Assembly (NCBI GenBank): GCA_002706335.1
Contig: PAKZ01000035.1
Span: forward strand, 1 to 64,000
Length of the DNA: 64,000 nt
Direction of reading: 5' to 3'
Source: Ahrensia sp.
Lineage (GTDB): Bacteria > Pseudomonadota > Alphaproteobacteria > Rhizobiales > Rhizobiaceae
The number at the start of each line of letters is the position of its first letter. Within the stretch, counting starts at the first letter, position 1. This document shows, one piece after another, positions 22,153 through 31,904 of the stretch. The notes below the pieces were generated by a model. That model had not been told where the DNA came from, made no database searches, and saw only the letters and a list, made by a program, of their open reading frames with translations. The position numbers and the translations under genes are program-made.

Positions 22153-22556
22153 CCGCCGCTTCCGTCCCGCTGAAGGCCCGTCCCAAAGCCATCGACAAAG
22201 ACTTTCCGTTTATCGCGCCGCGCAGGGCGGTTTCACCTCGCGCCGACCATCGAGAAGCGCCGTATAAAGGACAAAGGGCGCCGCGCGGGACGATGAGCCC
22301 CGCTTCGCCCGACCCTTGCGAGCGGCGTACAATTCCTGATGGAGGAGGCAATCCTGCCCGGTTCGAATTTCGTCTTTCTGGGATAACATGGGCAAGCTTG
22401 GGAATCAATGGGAGCAAGACACACATTCCGCATTCGCCGCCGAGGCCGCGCACAGTGCGGGCATGAAGCATTATCTCCGCATTAACCTTAAGGAACCGTT
22501 GAAATATCTGAAGACCATGACGCCGGTCTTCCCACCGTTGTCCGTATCGGAGAGGA
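22153..22556. other. Intergenic region upstream of the dcw cluster
   Basis: About 400 bp between mraZ and the end of the LysR gene, both on the minus strand. It must hold the mraZ/dcw promoter, but I cannot pick a convincing -35/-10 pair. The half nearest the LysR gene is AT-richer and contains ATTAACCTTAAGG around 22482. I see no convincing gene here; open frames in this stretch lack ribosome sites and recognisable content. Confidence 0.5.
22162..22184 (-). promoter_or_regulatory. Candidate MraZ operator (direct repeat upstream of mraZ)
   Basis: Read on the minus strand, GGGACGG occurs twice with starts 16 bp apart, ending about 10 bp before the mraZ start codon. MraZ proteins bind short direct G-rich repeats (TGGGN in E. 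coli) upstream of their own gene. Position and repeat type fit, but the repeat is short and the region is GC-rich, so this is a weak prediction. Confidence 0.3.
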
Positions 22557-23459
22557 TCAATCCGTTAGGGCGCCTCGTCCACGCTCGGCGATCTCTGACT
22601 GGACGAATGCCGCAAAAAGCTCGACGCGGGGATTTGCGGACGAAGGACCATAATGGACGATCGACATCTCGACCGGATCGGCGCGATAGCCCGGCAGAAC
22701 GATCTCGAGGCTGCCATCGGCCAGCCCGCGCTCGACGAGAAACCTGGGCAGCAGCGCGATTCCGCCGCCACCGCGAACGACAGCATGTATCGTCTTCGGA
22801 TCATTGGCGACTACTCGACACTCGACCTGGAGAGAAACCGCCCCGTCCGGCCCGTTTAAGCGCAGGGTTTGATGCTTCGGGTACCCGACGAAACAATGGG
22901 TGGCAATTGCCTCCAGGCTGTCAGGATTTCCTAGTGTTTCGAGATAGCTGCGCGCCGCGATGAGCAGTTGCGGCTCGACCCCCAGCGAGCGGCGCACGAG
23001 GCTGCTGTCCGTTAGTTTTCCGATCCGGATGGCCATGTCGAAACCGCCGGCGATCAGGTCCTGCACATCGTTCGAGACGACGAATTCCAGTTCGATACCC
23101 GGGTGGCGGCGCGTAAAACGGCCCACGGCCGGGCCGATAAGTTCGGCGGCGAAAGCAAATGGCAGACTGATCCGCAATTTGCCCTGCGGGTGTTCCCTGT
23201 CGGCGTCTATCGCCGCCATCGCCTCTTCCACCACCGAGACCATCCGCGAAGCGTCCCGAGCCAGACGCCTGCCGCTCTCCGTCAGCCGGCTCTTGCGCGT
23301 GGTGCGCAAAACAAGTTGCAGTCCAAGATTTTTCTCCAAGGCCGCAATGTGCTCGCTAACGGTGGAAGATGGCAGGTCCAGCCGCCTCGCCGCTCCGGCG
23401 AAGCTCCCGGTTTCCGCTAATGCGGCGAAGGTCACCAGATGATTGAGATTGCGGTACAT
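22557..23459 (-). CDS. LysR family transcriptional regulator
   Basis: Typical 300-residue LysR protein: N-terminal winged helix-turn-helix ([40 protein letters not shown], cited in parts) and a C-terminal effector-binding domain ([20 protein letters not shown]). It is divergent from the pirin gene at 23554 with a 94-bp shared promoter region, so it probably controls that operon. The effector is unknown; the operon content suggests a response to redox or aromatic/quinone-type compounds. Confidence 0.93.
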   Translation of the reverse strand: MYRNLNHLVTFAALAETGSFAGAARRLDLPSSTVSEHIAALEKNLGLQLVLRTTRKSRLTESGRRLARDASRMVSVVEEAMAAIDADREHPQGKLRISLPFAFAAELIGPAVGRFTRRHPGIELEFVVSNDVQDLIAGGFDMAIRIGKLTDSSLVRRSLGVEPQLLIAARSYLETLGNPDSLEAIATHCFVGYPKHQTLRLNGPDGAVSLQVECRVVANDPKTIHAVVRGGGGIALLPRFLVERGLADGSLEIVLPGYRADPVEMSIVHYGPSSANPRVELFAAFVQSEIAERGRGALTD

Positions 23460-23462
23460 TGG

Positions 23463-23512
23463 CCGGAATTCCGGATTGTGACTTCGATTTTAGCCTATAG
23501 AATTCGGAATTC
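23463..23512. promoter_or_regulatory. Divergent promoter/operator region between LysR and pirin genes
   Basis: CCGGAATTCCGG at 23463 is a perfect 12-bp palindrome and GAATTCGGAATTC at 23500 is a second symmetrical element. They flank a TATAGA that could serve as a -10 for the pirin operon. Paired dyads in a divergent LysR spacer are the usual arrangement of recognition and activation sites. Confidence 0.45.
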
Positions 23513-23553
23513 AGGATGGCATCTTCCCCTTAACAGTCAATGTAGGGTTAGCC

Positions 23554-24480
23554 ATGCTGCAGGCAGATATCGCCGTGACGACCGTGCCAAGGGGCCTCGA
23601 TGTTCCAGGGCTCATAACCCGCGATCTCGCAGACGAGGGGTTTCGCGACCGCATAGACCCCTTTCTGGTAATTTCGCAGTTCGACATGACAGGCCCGGTC
23701 TTTCCGCCGCATCCGCACGCGGGCTTCTCCGTCGCGACCTACATCTTCCCGGAAAGCAAGATCGGGTTCTGGAACCAGGACACGCTGGGCAACGTCAAGC
23801 CTGTCACACCCGGTAGCCTTTACCTGATTGTCGCCGGTGCCGGCGTGATGCACGAGGAAACCGTTTCACGTTCCGGCCGCCATGCCACCGGTTTCCAGAT
23901 CTGGATCGATCACGCAGCAGTGCATCGGGAGGTAACGCCGCGTGCCTTTCACCTCGCGGCGTCCGATGTGCCGGTCACCGCTCGCGACGGGGTCACGCGG
24001 CGGATCCTGCTGGGTACGTCCGGCGGCGTCGCATCGCCCGTCGACACGCCAACAGCCGTTCGGTTGGTCGATGTGGAGATGAAGCCGGGGTCCACACTGC
24101 GAGAACCAATCAGCCCGAACGAGACCGGCTTTGCCTGGATCCGCTCCGGCGAGATCGAAGCGGCGGGCCGATCGGTGCCTGCCGATGCGGTGCTTTTTGC
24201 CGATGACGGCGGCCTGACCGCGACCTCGGAAAGCGGCGCAAGGCTGACCGTGTTCGCCGGCCGGCCACTGCGCCAACCGGCTGTGCCAGCCGGACCTTTC
24301 GTTGCCTCGAATGCGACGCAGGCAGCGATGTTTCGCGACCGCTACGCCAAGGGCCTCATGGGCAAGCTCGACCCCTTCGACCAGGGCGCACTGGATCGCG
24401 CCCACGATATGGGCTTACGAACAGGAGACAGGAAATGTTTGCAAGACCACTCGCCGCGCTCGTCGCCAGCCTCGTCATGA
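23554..24480 (+). CDS. Pirin family protein
   Basis: Two-domain cupin of the pirin family; some members are quercetinases, others regulators. The metal site is intact: His53 and His55 in FPPHPHAGFS, then His100 and Glu102 in GVMHEETVSRSGRH. The C-terminal pirin domain runs to about residue 285. The last about 15 codons overlap the downstream hydrolase gene in another frame. First gene of a four-gene operon divergent from the LysR regulator. Confidence 0.92.
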   Translation: MLQADIAVTTVPRGLDVPGLITRDLADEGFRDRIDPFLVISQFDMTGPVFPPHPHAGFSVATYIFPESKIGFWNQDTLGNVKPVTPGSLYLIVAGAGVMHEETVSRSGRHATGFQIWIDHAAVHREVTPRAFHLAASDVPVTARDGVTRRILLGTSGGVASPVDTPTAVRLVDVEMKPGSTLREPISPNETGFAWIRSGEIEAAGRSVPADAVLFADDGGLTATSESGARLTVFAGRPLRQPAVPAGPFVASNATQAAMFRDRYAKGLMGKLDPFDQGALDRAHDMGLRTGDRKCLQDHSPRSSPASS

Positions 24481-25361
24481 CGCTGCCCGCCGCAGCCCAG
24501 GACACCGAGAGCCGCGTTCCGACGAACGGTATCGAATACAACGTCAAGACATGGGGCAATCCGCAAAGCCCTGCGGTCGTTCTGATGCATGGCTGGATGG
24601 GAACGTCGCACACCTGGCGAAAGATAGCGCCAGGCCTTGCCGCGGACCGCTTCGTTATCGTTCCGGACATGCGCGGCTACGGCGCCTCCGACAAGCCGGA
24701 AAGCGGCTACGATGCGGTCAATCTCGCGGCCGACATCAAGGGTCTGCTCGACCATTTCGGCAAGGACCGGGCGCATATTGTCGGCCACGACATGGGCGCG
24801 CTCGTCTCGCTGGCCTTTGCCGGAACCTATCCCGACACGGCGATCAGCATGACCTGGCTCGACGAGCCCCTTGTCGGTTGGAATCTTGAGGAATTCACGG
24901 CCTACCGAGAGGAAACCTACGGCGGCTATTGGCATTTCGGGTTCAACACAGCACCGGGCCTGCCGGAACTGCTGCTCGAGGGGAAGGAGCAGGCATTCGT
25001 CGACTGGATCGTGCCTCTCATGCATGCGCCCAATCCCGACGCGGTGACGGCTGAGGACCGGGCGGTCTACGCCGCAAGCCTCATGTCTGAAGGCGGCATC
25101 TCGGGCAGTGTCGGTTGGTACCGCGCGACCTTCGAGACAGCCCGCCAGCTCCGCGCACTCGGCGAAGCCGGAGTTGACGTTCCGATGATGGCCTGGGGCG
25201 GGCAGTACGGCGTGCCGGTCAGTCATTCGCAGATGGCCGTTCTATCGGACGACGTGCGCGGCGGCGTCATCGAGGGCGCTGGCCACCTTCTTCCCGAGGA
25301 AACGCCCGAATTTCTCGTCCGCGAACTATCCGGATTTTTTACGCAAACCGAAGTGGAGTAG
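24435..25361 (+). CDS. Exported alpha/beta hydrolase, epoxide-hydrolase-like
   Basis: The protein starts with a Sec signal peptide (MFARPLAALVASLVMTLPAAAQ) and then an alpha/beta hydrolase fold of about 285 residues. HGWMGTSHTW is the oxyanion region and the nucleophile elbow is GHDMGA with Asp119 in place of Ser, as in epoxide hydrolases and haloalkane dehalogenases; PDMRGYGASDKP and the C-terminal GAGHLLPEE (catalytic His) also fit epoxide hydrolases. The ATG at 24435 has a strong AGGAGACAGGAA site and lies within the pirin 3' end. The substrate is unknown; a periplasmic location is unusual for this class. Confidence 0.88.
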   Translation: MFARPLAALVASLVMTLPAAAQDTESRVPTNGIEYNVKTWGNPQSPAVVLMHGWMGTSHTWRKIAPGLAADRFVIVPDMRGYGASDKPESGYDAVNLAADIKGLLDHFGKDRAHIVGHDMGALVSLAFAGTYPDTAISMTWLDEPLVGWNLEEFTAYREETYGGYWHFGFNTAPGLPELLLEGKEQAFVDWIVPLMHAPNPDAVTAEDRAVYAASLMSEGGISGSVGWYRATFETARQLRALGEAGVDVPMMAWGGQYGVPVSHSQMAVLSDDVRGGVIEGAGHLLPEETPEFLVRELSGFFTQTEVE

Positions 25362-25366
25362 CCGTC

Positions 25367-26002
25367 ATGCATACGATCAACACCCTGACACCCGAGAACA
25401 GTACCCTTTGCATTATCGACCATCAGCCCTGGGTGGCCTTTCCGATCAATTCGATCAGTCCGGAACACCTAACGAACAACGTCCTCGCATTGGCGAAGGC
25501 AGCCAAGGCCTTGGAAATACCTGCAATCCTCACAACGATAAACGGCGAAAGCGGTCCGTTGAGGGACCCGCTGTTCCAGGGCATCAGCGCGCTTTGGCCG
25601 GACACGCGGCCGATCGATAGGACCAATACGAATGCGTGGTCGGACCCGGCGTTTGTGTCCGCTGTGGAAAAGACCGGACGCAAAAAGCTTGTCATGGCCG
25701 GTCTCTGGACCGAGGTCTGTCTGGCACAGACTGCGATCTCCGCGCTGTCGGCAGGCTATGAGGTGTTCTTCGTGTCGGACGCCTCCGGTGGATTGAGCCC
25801 AGAGGCGCATGAACGGGCTTGCCAGCGCATGATTCAGGCGGGCGCTGTGCCGATGACCTGGTTCGCAACGGCAGCCGAGTGGTGTCCCGACAATACCGCG
25901 CCGGAGTATCAGCGCATGTATCCGATCACGCTGTCACATGGCGGCGGCGTCGGTTGGGCCGTTGAGTACATTATGGCCAATTTGCCGCAATCGGAAGGTT
26001 GA
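25367..26002 (+). CDS. Isochorismatase-family (cysteine) hydrolase
   Basis: 211-residue cysteine hydrolase of the isochorismatase-like fold. The triad is visible: Asp18 in LCIIDHQPW, a Lys at 106-107 in GRKKLVMAG, and the nucleophile Cys118 in WTEVCLAQT. Overall it resembles YcaC-type hydrolases of unclear substrate rather than true isochorismatases. It begins 5 bp after the hydrolase stop codon. Confidence 0.9.
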   Translation: MHTINTLTPENSTLCIIDHQPWVAFPINSISPEHLTNNVLALAKAAKALEIPAILTTINGESGPLRDPLFQGISALWPDTRPIDRTNTNAWSDPAFVSAVEKTGRKKLVMAGLWTEVCLAQTAISALSAGYEVFFVSDASGGLSPEAHERACQRMIQAGAVPMTWFATAAEWCPDNTAPEYQRMYPITLSHGGGVGWAVEYIMANLPQSEG

Positions 26003-26004
26003 GC

Positions 26005-26601
26005 ATGACGGACAGGCCAAAGCTGGGCGTGATCGTTTCATCCGCACGTGAGGGACGGTTCGCGGACAGGGTGCTCGCATGGACATTGAAGGGGCTTGCC
26101 GCCGACGGGCGGTTTGATCCGGAGATTATCGATCCGCGCGAGTATCGGGTCACATTGTGGCATGGCGACATGCAAGCCGATGACATGTCGCGCCTGAAAG
26201 CCACGCTTGACGCCTGCGCGGCTTTCATCGTGATCGCTGCCGAGTACAATCACAGTTACCCGGCGGCAGTGAAATCGCTGATCGATGCCGGCAAGACCGA
26301 GTGGGAGGCAAAGCCTGTCGCATTTGTGTCCTATGGCGGTGTTTCCGGCGGCCTTCGGTCGGTCGAAGCTCTCAGGCTGGTGTTCGCCGAATTGCACGCG
26401 GTAACGTTGCGCGACACGGTCAGCATGGCAATGCCGTTCCAGCGCATGAATGAGAACGGCGAACTTGCGGACGGAGAAATGGCCGATCGGGCGCTTGCGC
26501 TCGTGCTTAACCGCCTGGAATGGTGGACATCGGCGCTATCGGCAGCGCGCGCGGCCACGCCATATTCCCTGTCTGCCGGCGGCCGGTCCGCACGGGGATG
26601 A
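26005..26601 (+). CDS. NADPH-dependent FMN reductase family protein
   Basis: 198-residue flavodoxin-like reductase. VIVSSAREGRFADRV is the FMN phosphate loop, AAEYNHSYPAAVKSLID the substrate-side loop, and FVSYGGVSGGLRSVEALR the second FMN-contact segment. The ATG at 26005 is three bases past the upstream stop, so it is the last gene of the pirin operon. Members of this family reduce quinones, azo dyes or flavins. Confidence 0.9.
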   Translation: MTDRPKLGVIVSSAREGRFADRVLAWTLKGLAADGRFDPEIIDPREYRVTLWHGDMQADDMSRLKATLDACAAFIVIAAEYNHSYPAAVKSLIDAGKTEWEAKPVAFVSYGGVSGGLRSVEALRLVFAELHAVTLRDTVSMAMPFQRMNENGELADGEMADRALALVLNRLEWWTSALSAARAATPYSLSAGGRSARG

Positions 26602-26620
26602 TCCGACGTCGGAATAAAAC

Positions 26621-27033
26621 ACCAGCCGGCCTGTAAGCCGGGTTCTGTACGGCGTGAGCCGTGACGGCCATTCCTCTGGGACGGACATTGCTGCCCGCCT
26701 CAAGCAACCTACCCGGACGGCATCCCGGAAACAGGATCGGACCGAAGCCCTGCGCCGTCCCTATTCGGTCTTGCTCCCGGTGGGGTTTGCCATGCCATGC
26801 CTGTCGCCAGCCATGCGGTGGGCTCTTACCCCACCCTTTCACCCTTGCCCCGCCTGTTTTCCCGTCGCCTATTCGGCGAGAAATGCAGGCGGGGCGGTTT
26901 GCTTTCTGTGGCACTTTCCCTAGGGTCGCCCCCGCCGGACGTTATCCGGCACCGTGTCTCCATGGAGCCCGGACTTTCCTCGCCCGCCGCCTTTCGGCAT
27001 ATGACATGGCGCGGCCGCCCAGCCGGCTGGTGG
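26621..27033 (-). ncRNA. rnpB: RNase P RNA (bacterial class A)
   Basis: The catalytic RNA that trims tRNA 5' leaders. On the minus strand the universally conserved blocks are present in order: GAGGAAAGTCCGGGCTCC near the 5' end, GGGTAAGAGCCCACCG in the middle, AGAGGAATGGCCGTC and ACAGAACCCGGCTTA near the 3' end. The ends are set by helix P1, where CCAGCCGGC at the 5' side pairs exactly with GCCGGCTGG at the 3' side. End positions are accurate to a few bases. Confidence 0.96.
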
Positions 27034-27037
27034 ACCG

Positions 27038-27066
27038 CATGTAGTCCCCTTCATCCCGCGATGCAA
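27038..27066 (-). promoter_or_regulatory. Predicted sigma-70 promoter of rnpB
   Basis: On the minus strand TTGCAT (27061-27066) and TACATG (27038-27043) are separated by 17 bp, and the -10 lies about 6 bp before the inferred 5' end of RNase P RNA. Spacing and position fit a housekeeping promoter. Confidence 0.55.
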
Positions 27067-27185
27067 CGCAGGCCCCGGCGATATGCGGTTACGGATCGTT
27101 AAAATCCTTGATTGTTCCTTAACCGCCCGAAACCATTACCTAGGGTAACTTCGATTCGTGGGAACAAAACCCGAGGAAACGACTC

Positions 27186-28358
27186 ATGCATCTCCGCCGC
27201 ACCAAGGCACTCGCTCTTACCACCTGCATCGTCTTCGCTGTGACAGCGATCGCGGACTTCCCGTCCATGGCCGGATACGATTTCGGCACCGTCTCCAGCG
27301 CGCAAGCGGGCAATGGAAACGGAAATGGAGGCGGCGGTAACGGTGGAGGCGGCGGCAATAGTGGCGGCGGTGGAAACTCCAGCAGCAAGAGCAATGGCAA
27401 TGGCAGCGCATCGGCCGGAAGCCGCGGCAACGGCAATGGCGGCAATGGTGGCGGACTCGGCAAGTCCGGCGGCTTTTTCGGGCTGTTCGCGTCCAGGTCG
27501 AACAGTTCGGCGCCCAAGAAGACCGTCAATTCGCCTGCGAGTAACCTTGCAAAGGCCAACGGCGGCCGCACATCGAAGACGAAATCCGCTTCAACTGTCA
27601 AAGTCGCTAAAAAGTCTCCCGCTGCGATGGTCCAGCTCGCGGCGGTTCCGACGCCAGGCATAAAACCCGTCAAAGAAAAGAACTTCCACGCCAAGCTGGC
27701 CGGGCTGAATTCGCTCAACCGCAACTATATGGCTTATATAAACTCCAGCGATCCCCGCCTCGAAGCGATCCGCTCCTACATGATGGCGTCGATCGACACC
27801 GAAAAGGCCCAGGAATCGCTCGCACAAGCTTTGGCCAGTCTCGGCCCGGCGCAGGACGCCTTCATCAGCGCGGTTACGACCGCGTATGGCGGCGTGACGA
27901 CCTATGACGGTTTCGCTCCCGTCGATCCCGATATCGAAAGCCTCGAAAGCCGCCTCAATGAGCTCCAGAACCTGGACCTTACCTTGCTGACCACGGAACA
28001 GGCCGGATACGTCCAGAACGAGATCGACGCGATCAATGCGGCCCTTTCCAGTGAAGAGGCGGGGACACTCAGCGCATTGCAAGACCAGGCCGATAACGCG
28101 CAGGAACGAATTGACCTGCTGGCCGATCAGGTCACCGACGAGGCTCTCGCCGAGGCACTTCTCGCAGCGGCGAACGAGAACCGCGTCAATGAATACGGCG
28201 CTGAAAACTATGTCGATGACGAGATGCTCAACTGGGCGAAGGATCTGCTCGGCGTCGATGACGCCGTGGGCAAGATCGACCAGATGCGGGAAGCGCTCGA
28301 GGCCGAGCAGGAAACTGCGGGAGCCATCGTGCCGGCGACAGACGAAACCGACAGCTAA
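27186..28358 (+). CDS. Secreted Gly/Asn/Ser-rich protein of unknown function
   Basis: I do not recognise a family. The 390-residue protein has an N-terminal signal (about residues 1-40, ending SSAQA), a low-complexity stretch of Gly/Asn/Ser repeats (about 41-98), a Lys/Ser/Thr/Ala-rich linker (about 105-165), then an acidic helical domain (about 170-385) with SLESRLNELQNLDLTLLTTE and many Glu/Ala/Leu residues. That pattern suggests a disordered exported tether plus a helical domain. It is a single gene between rnpB and msrPQ. Confidence 0.8.
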   Translation: MHLRRTKALALTTCIVFAVTAIADFPSMAGYDFGTVSSAQAGNGNGNGGGGNGGGGGNSGGGGNSSSKSNGNGSASAGSRGNGNGGNGGGLGKSGGFFGLFASRSNSSAPKKTVNSPASNLAKANGGRTSKTKSASTVKVAKKSPAAMVQLAAVPTPGIKPVKEKNFHAKLAGLNSLNRNYMAYINSSDPRLEAIRSYMMASIDTEKAQESLAQALASLGPAQDAFISAVTTAYGGVTTYDGFAPVDPDIESLESRLNELQNLDLTLLTTEQAGYVQNEIDAINAALSSEEAGTLSALQDQADNAQERIDLLADQVTDEALAEALLAAANENRVNEYGAENYVDDEMLNWAKDLLGVDDAVGKIDQMREALEAEQETAGAIVPATDETDS

Positions 28359-28377
28359 GGTCGCATTGTTGTAAGTC

Positions 28378-28409
28378 GGATGGCCGGGGAACTGCTTCTC
28401 CGGCCATCC
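28378..28409. terminator. Hairpin between convergent genes
   Basis: GGATGGCCGG and CCGGCCATCC form a perfect 10-bp stem with a 12-nt loop, lying between the stops of the Gly-rich protein gene and msrQ. There is no clear U tract on either side, so it may be a bidirectional 3'-end structure rather than a strict intrinsic terminator. Confidence 0.5.
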
Positions 28410-28428
28410 GGTAGTGCCAACAACACCG

Positions 28429-29034
28429 TCAGGCGGCGGCGCGGACGCACCTCGCCGGCTTGATCCGTCGAACCCCGAGAAGCACCAGCACGATGAGCAG
28501 ATAGATGATCGGCTCCGGCGGCCAGGCCTTGACCAGCAGCAGGTAGTGGATCGCCCCGGCGAGCACCGCCGGATAGACCAAGCGGTGCAGTTTGCGCCAT
28601 CCTGCCGAACCGAGCTTGCGGATCGAATAGCGGTTCGACGTCACGGCCAGCGGCACCAGCATCAGGAAGGCCACCATGCCGATGGTAATATAGGGCCGCT
28701 TGATGATGTCCTTGCCGATCTCCCCCCAGAAGAACTGCTTGTCGAGCGCCAGATAGGTCAGGAGATGCAGCACCACGTAAATAAAGGCGATCAGTCCTAG
28801 CGCCCGGCGGTATTTCACCAGATTGATGCGAGCGAACCGGAGCAGCGGCGTCACGGCCAGCCCGGCAATAAGGAAGCGCAGCGCCCACTCGCCGAGCCCG
28901 TTTTCCAGTACACGCAAGGGGTCCGCGCCGAGCGCATTGGAAAACGCCCTGACAAACAGATCCACCGCGGGCACCAGCCCGACCGCATAGACGGCCCATT
29001 CCGGCGTGGCGGTCCAGAGTTTCGACTGTGCCAT
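28429..29034 (-). CDS. msrQ: Heme-binding membrane subunit MsrQ
   Basis: Membrane partner of MsrP (formerly YedZ). The 201-residue protein has about six membrane helices and the ferric-reductase-like core; histidines at VVLHLLTYLAL and RKLHRLVYPAVLAGAIHYLL are positioned as heme ligands. It follows msrP after 4 bp. Together the pair repairs methionine sulfoxide in periplasmic proteins, taking electrons from the quinone pool or a flavin reductase. Confidence 0.93.
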   Translation of the reverse strand: MAQSKLWTATPEWAVYAVGLVPAVDLFVRAFSNALGADPLRVLENGLGEWALRFLIAGLAVTPLLRFARINLVKYRRALGLIAFIYVVLHLLTYLALDKQFFWGEIGKDIIKRPYITIGMVAFLMLVPLAVTSNRYSIRKLGSAGWRKLHRLVYPAVLAGAIHYLLLVKAWPPEPIIYLLIVLVLLGVRRIKPARCVRAAA

Positions 29035-29038
29035 AACG

Positions 29039-29983
<945 letters not shown>

Positions 29984-30083
29984 GGGCAACCTCACGGGCT
30001 TCAACGATTTCCGGCATCATAATGGGTTTGCCCATCACACGTCTTCACAACTTCGCAGCGCGGAATCACGGCTTGTTGACCGT

Positions 30084-31748
30084 TCAGGCCACCTTGGCCT
30101 GCCGAGGCGCACAACAGCCATACCCCTCTGCCTGATCGGCTGAACAATAGACCCTGGCGATTTCGCGGGCCGGGCTCGGCGCGAGAAAATGATAGCCCTG
30201 GAACAGGCGGCACCCGGCAGCAGCGGCGCGGACCCGGTCGTCAGGCCCCTCGATCCCCTCCGCGACAACCCTGCGGTCGAGATGCTCCGCAACTTGAACG
30301 ACCGCATTGACGAAAACATCCGTGACGCGGTCGAGGCCGATATTCTGGATATAGGATTTGTCGATCTTGATTATGTCGAAGGGCAACTGGCGAAGCTGGT
30401 TGAATTCCGAATAGCCAAGCCCGAAGTCGTCCAGCGCGATCCGGAAACCCGCCTCGCGCAGATCCGTGATTTGCCCGATGAAACGTTTCGAGGTTTCCAG
30501 CGAAAAGCTCTCGGTGATTTCCAGCACGATGCGTGATGCATTGACCGAATATTTGTCCAGGACTCCGAGATAGTCGCGCGTGAAATCGCCCAGCCGGAAC
30601 TGCCGCGCGGAAACGTTCACATTGACGGGGACGTCCGGAAGGGACGGTAGATCGTTGCACACCTGCGCGAGCACGCAGAGACCGAGATCGTGAATGAGAA
30701 TGGACTTCTCGGCAATCGGTATGAAACTGTCAGGGCTGATTTGCCCGCGAACGGGATGGTCCCACCGCACCAGGGCCTCCAGCGAGTTCAGCACCCCGTC
30801 CTGATCGACTATCGGCTGATAGTGGACCGACAGTTGCTTGAGGAGGATCGCCGCGCGCAATTCGCGCTCCAGAAATCGTTCGTGGCGAACATCGCCCAAG
30901 AGGTCTGTGGCAAACGCCGTCCAGCGGGCCCGGCCGGCGCGCTTGGACTGGTAAAGGGCCATGTCGGCATAGGACATAAGCACCTGCATGCTGGTGTCGT
31001 CGCGCGGCGACATCGCTATGCCGATCGAGGCCGATACCGCCAACCGCCGGCCCTTCAGGTAGAGCCCGTCGCGCAGTGTACCCAGAAAGGTATCGCAGGC
31101 GCCGGCCAGATAGCTGTCGCTGATCTTTTCGTCATGGGCGATGAAAAGCGCGAACTCGTCGCCGCCCAGACGGCCTATGGTCGTGTCGTGGAACGACGAT
31201 TGCGCGGCCCGGACGCAGAATTCCAGAACCTGGTCGCCGGACGGATGGCCAAAACTGTCGTTGAGCTGCTTGAAGTGATCGACATCGAATACCACCAGCG
31301 CCACCGAGCCGCGTTTGCTGTGCTTCTCCAGCGTCTCCTGGAAGGCCTCCAGAAAGCGGACACGCGACAAGGCGCCCGTCAGAGGATCGACACGGTTCTG
31401 GTGACGGACCATCGCGTGGACGCCATAGAGGTTGATCAGCTTCTGCGACATCGAGCGGTAGACCTCGATGGCGATAAGCACCGAGAACAGGGCCAGCGCC
31501 ACGCCGATCGGCGGCAGCGCATGCAGCAGCGCCGATCCCATCAGCTTGGACCCGACGCCGGCGAAATAGAGGGAGACAAGTCCCGCGATCAGGAACAGCA
31601 CGATCAGCAGCCGGCGTTCTTTCCGGAAGCCTTCCAGGTAACCGACGACGGATTCTGTTTTCGGATGCGCGGGCTTCGATCGGAAGACGTACAACTCGAC
31701 TCTCTCGTTCTGGGAAGAAACAGGCACTCGAAGCCGGGGGGCGTTCAT
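30084..31748 (-). CDS. Membrane-anchored GGDEF-EAL protein
   Basis: Cyclic di-GMP turnover protein of 554 residues. Two membrane helices (about residues 45-67 and 73-95) precede a GGDEF domain (RVDPLTGALSRVRFLEAF, GRLGGDEFAL) and an EAL domain (SLEALVRWDHPVRGQISP, DDFGLGYSEFNQLRQLPFDIIKIDKS in parts). The GGDEF motif is intact. The EAL signature ELVRW/EALVRW is present, while the loop-6 DDFGTGYSS is DDFGLGYSE and EGVET is EGIEG. It could act as cyclase, phosphodiesterase or both. Confidence 0.92.
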   Translation of the reverse strand: MNAPRLRVPVSSQNERVELYVFRSKPAHPKTESVVGYLEGFRKERRLLIVLFLIAGLVSLYFAGVGSKLMGSALLHALPPIGVALALFSVLIAIEVYRSMSQKLINLYGVHAMVRHQNRVDPLTGALSRVRFLEAFQETLEKHSKRGSVALVVFDVDHFKQLNDSFGHPSGDQVLEFCVRAAQSSFHDTTIGRLGGDEFALFIAHDEKISDSYLAGACDTFLGTLRDGLYLKGRRLAVSASIGIAMSPRDDTSMQVLMSYADMALYQSKRAGRARWTAFATDLLGDVRHERFLERELRAAILLKQLSVHYQPIVDQDGVLNSLEALVRWDHPVRGQISPDSFIPIAEKSILIHDLGLCVLAQVCNDLPSLPDVPVNVNVSARQFRLGDFTRDYLGVLDKYSVNASRIVLEITESFSLETSKRFIGQITDLREAGFRIALDDFGLGYSEFNQLRQLPFDIIKIDKSYIQNIGLDRVTDVFVNAVVQVAEHLDRRVVAEGIEGPDDRVRAAAAGCRLFQGYHFLAPSPAREIARVYCSADQAEGYGCCAPRQAKVA

Positions 31749-31904
31749 GAAGCAACCTCCCGGACATTTTCGCCGGCGGCGTCATGCACCCGCGAGTTGT
31801 GACGGCCGGACACTCGCCCAAAAGAACGAAGACTTCATTAAATCAAATGGAGAAAACGCCTTGTAATGCCTGCATTTTTCGGCTTTGGCCGAACTGCCGT
31901 AACG

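Noticed and set aside
20702-22471. Long 589-codon version of rsmH
   Set aside because: The upstream part overlaps mraZ in another frame and has no similarity to the family; the GTG at 21706 with a GTGA overlap is the natural start.
27099-27124. CtrA-type TTAA-N7-TTAA site upstream of the Gly-rich protein gene
   Set aside because: The two TTAA elements are 16 bp apart, not 7, so the consensus is not met.
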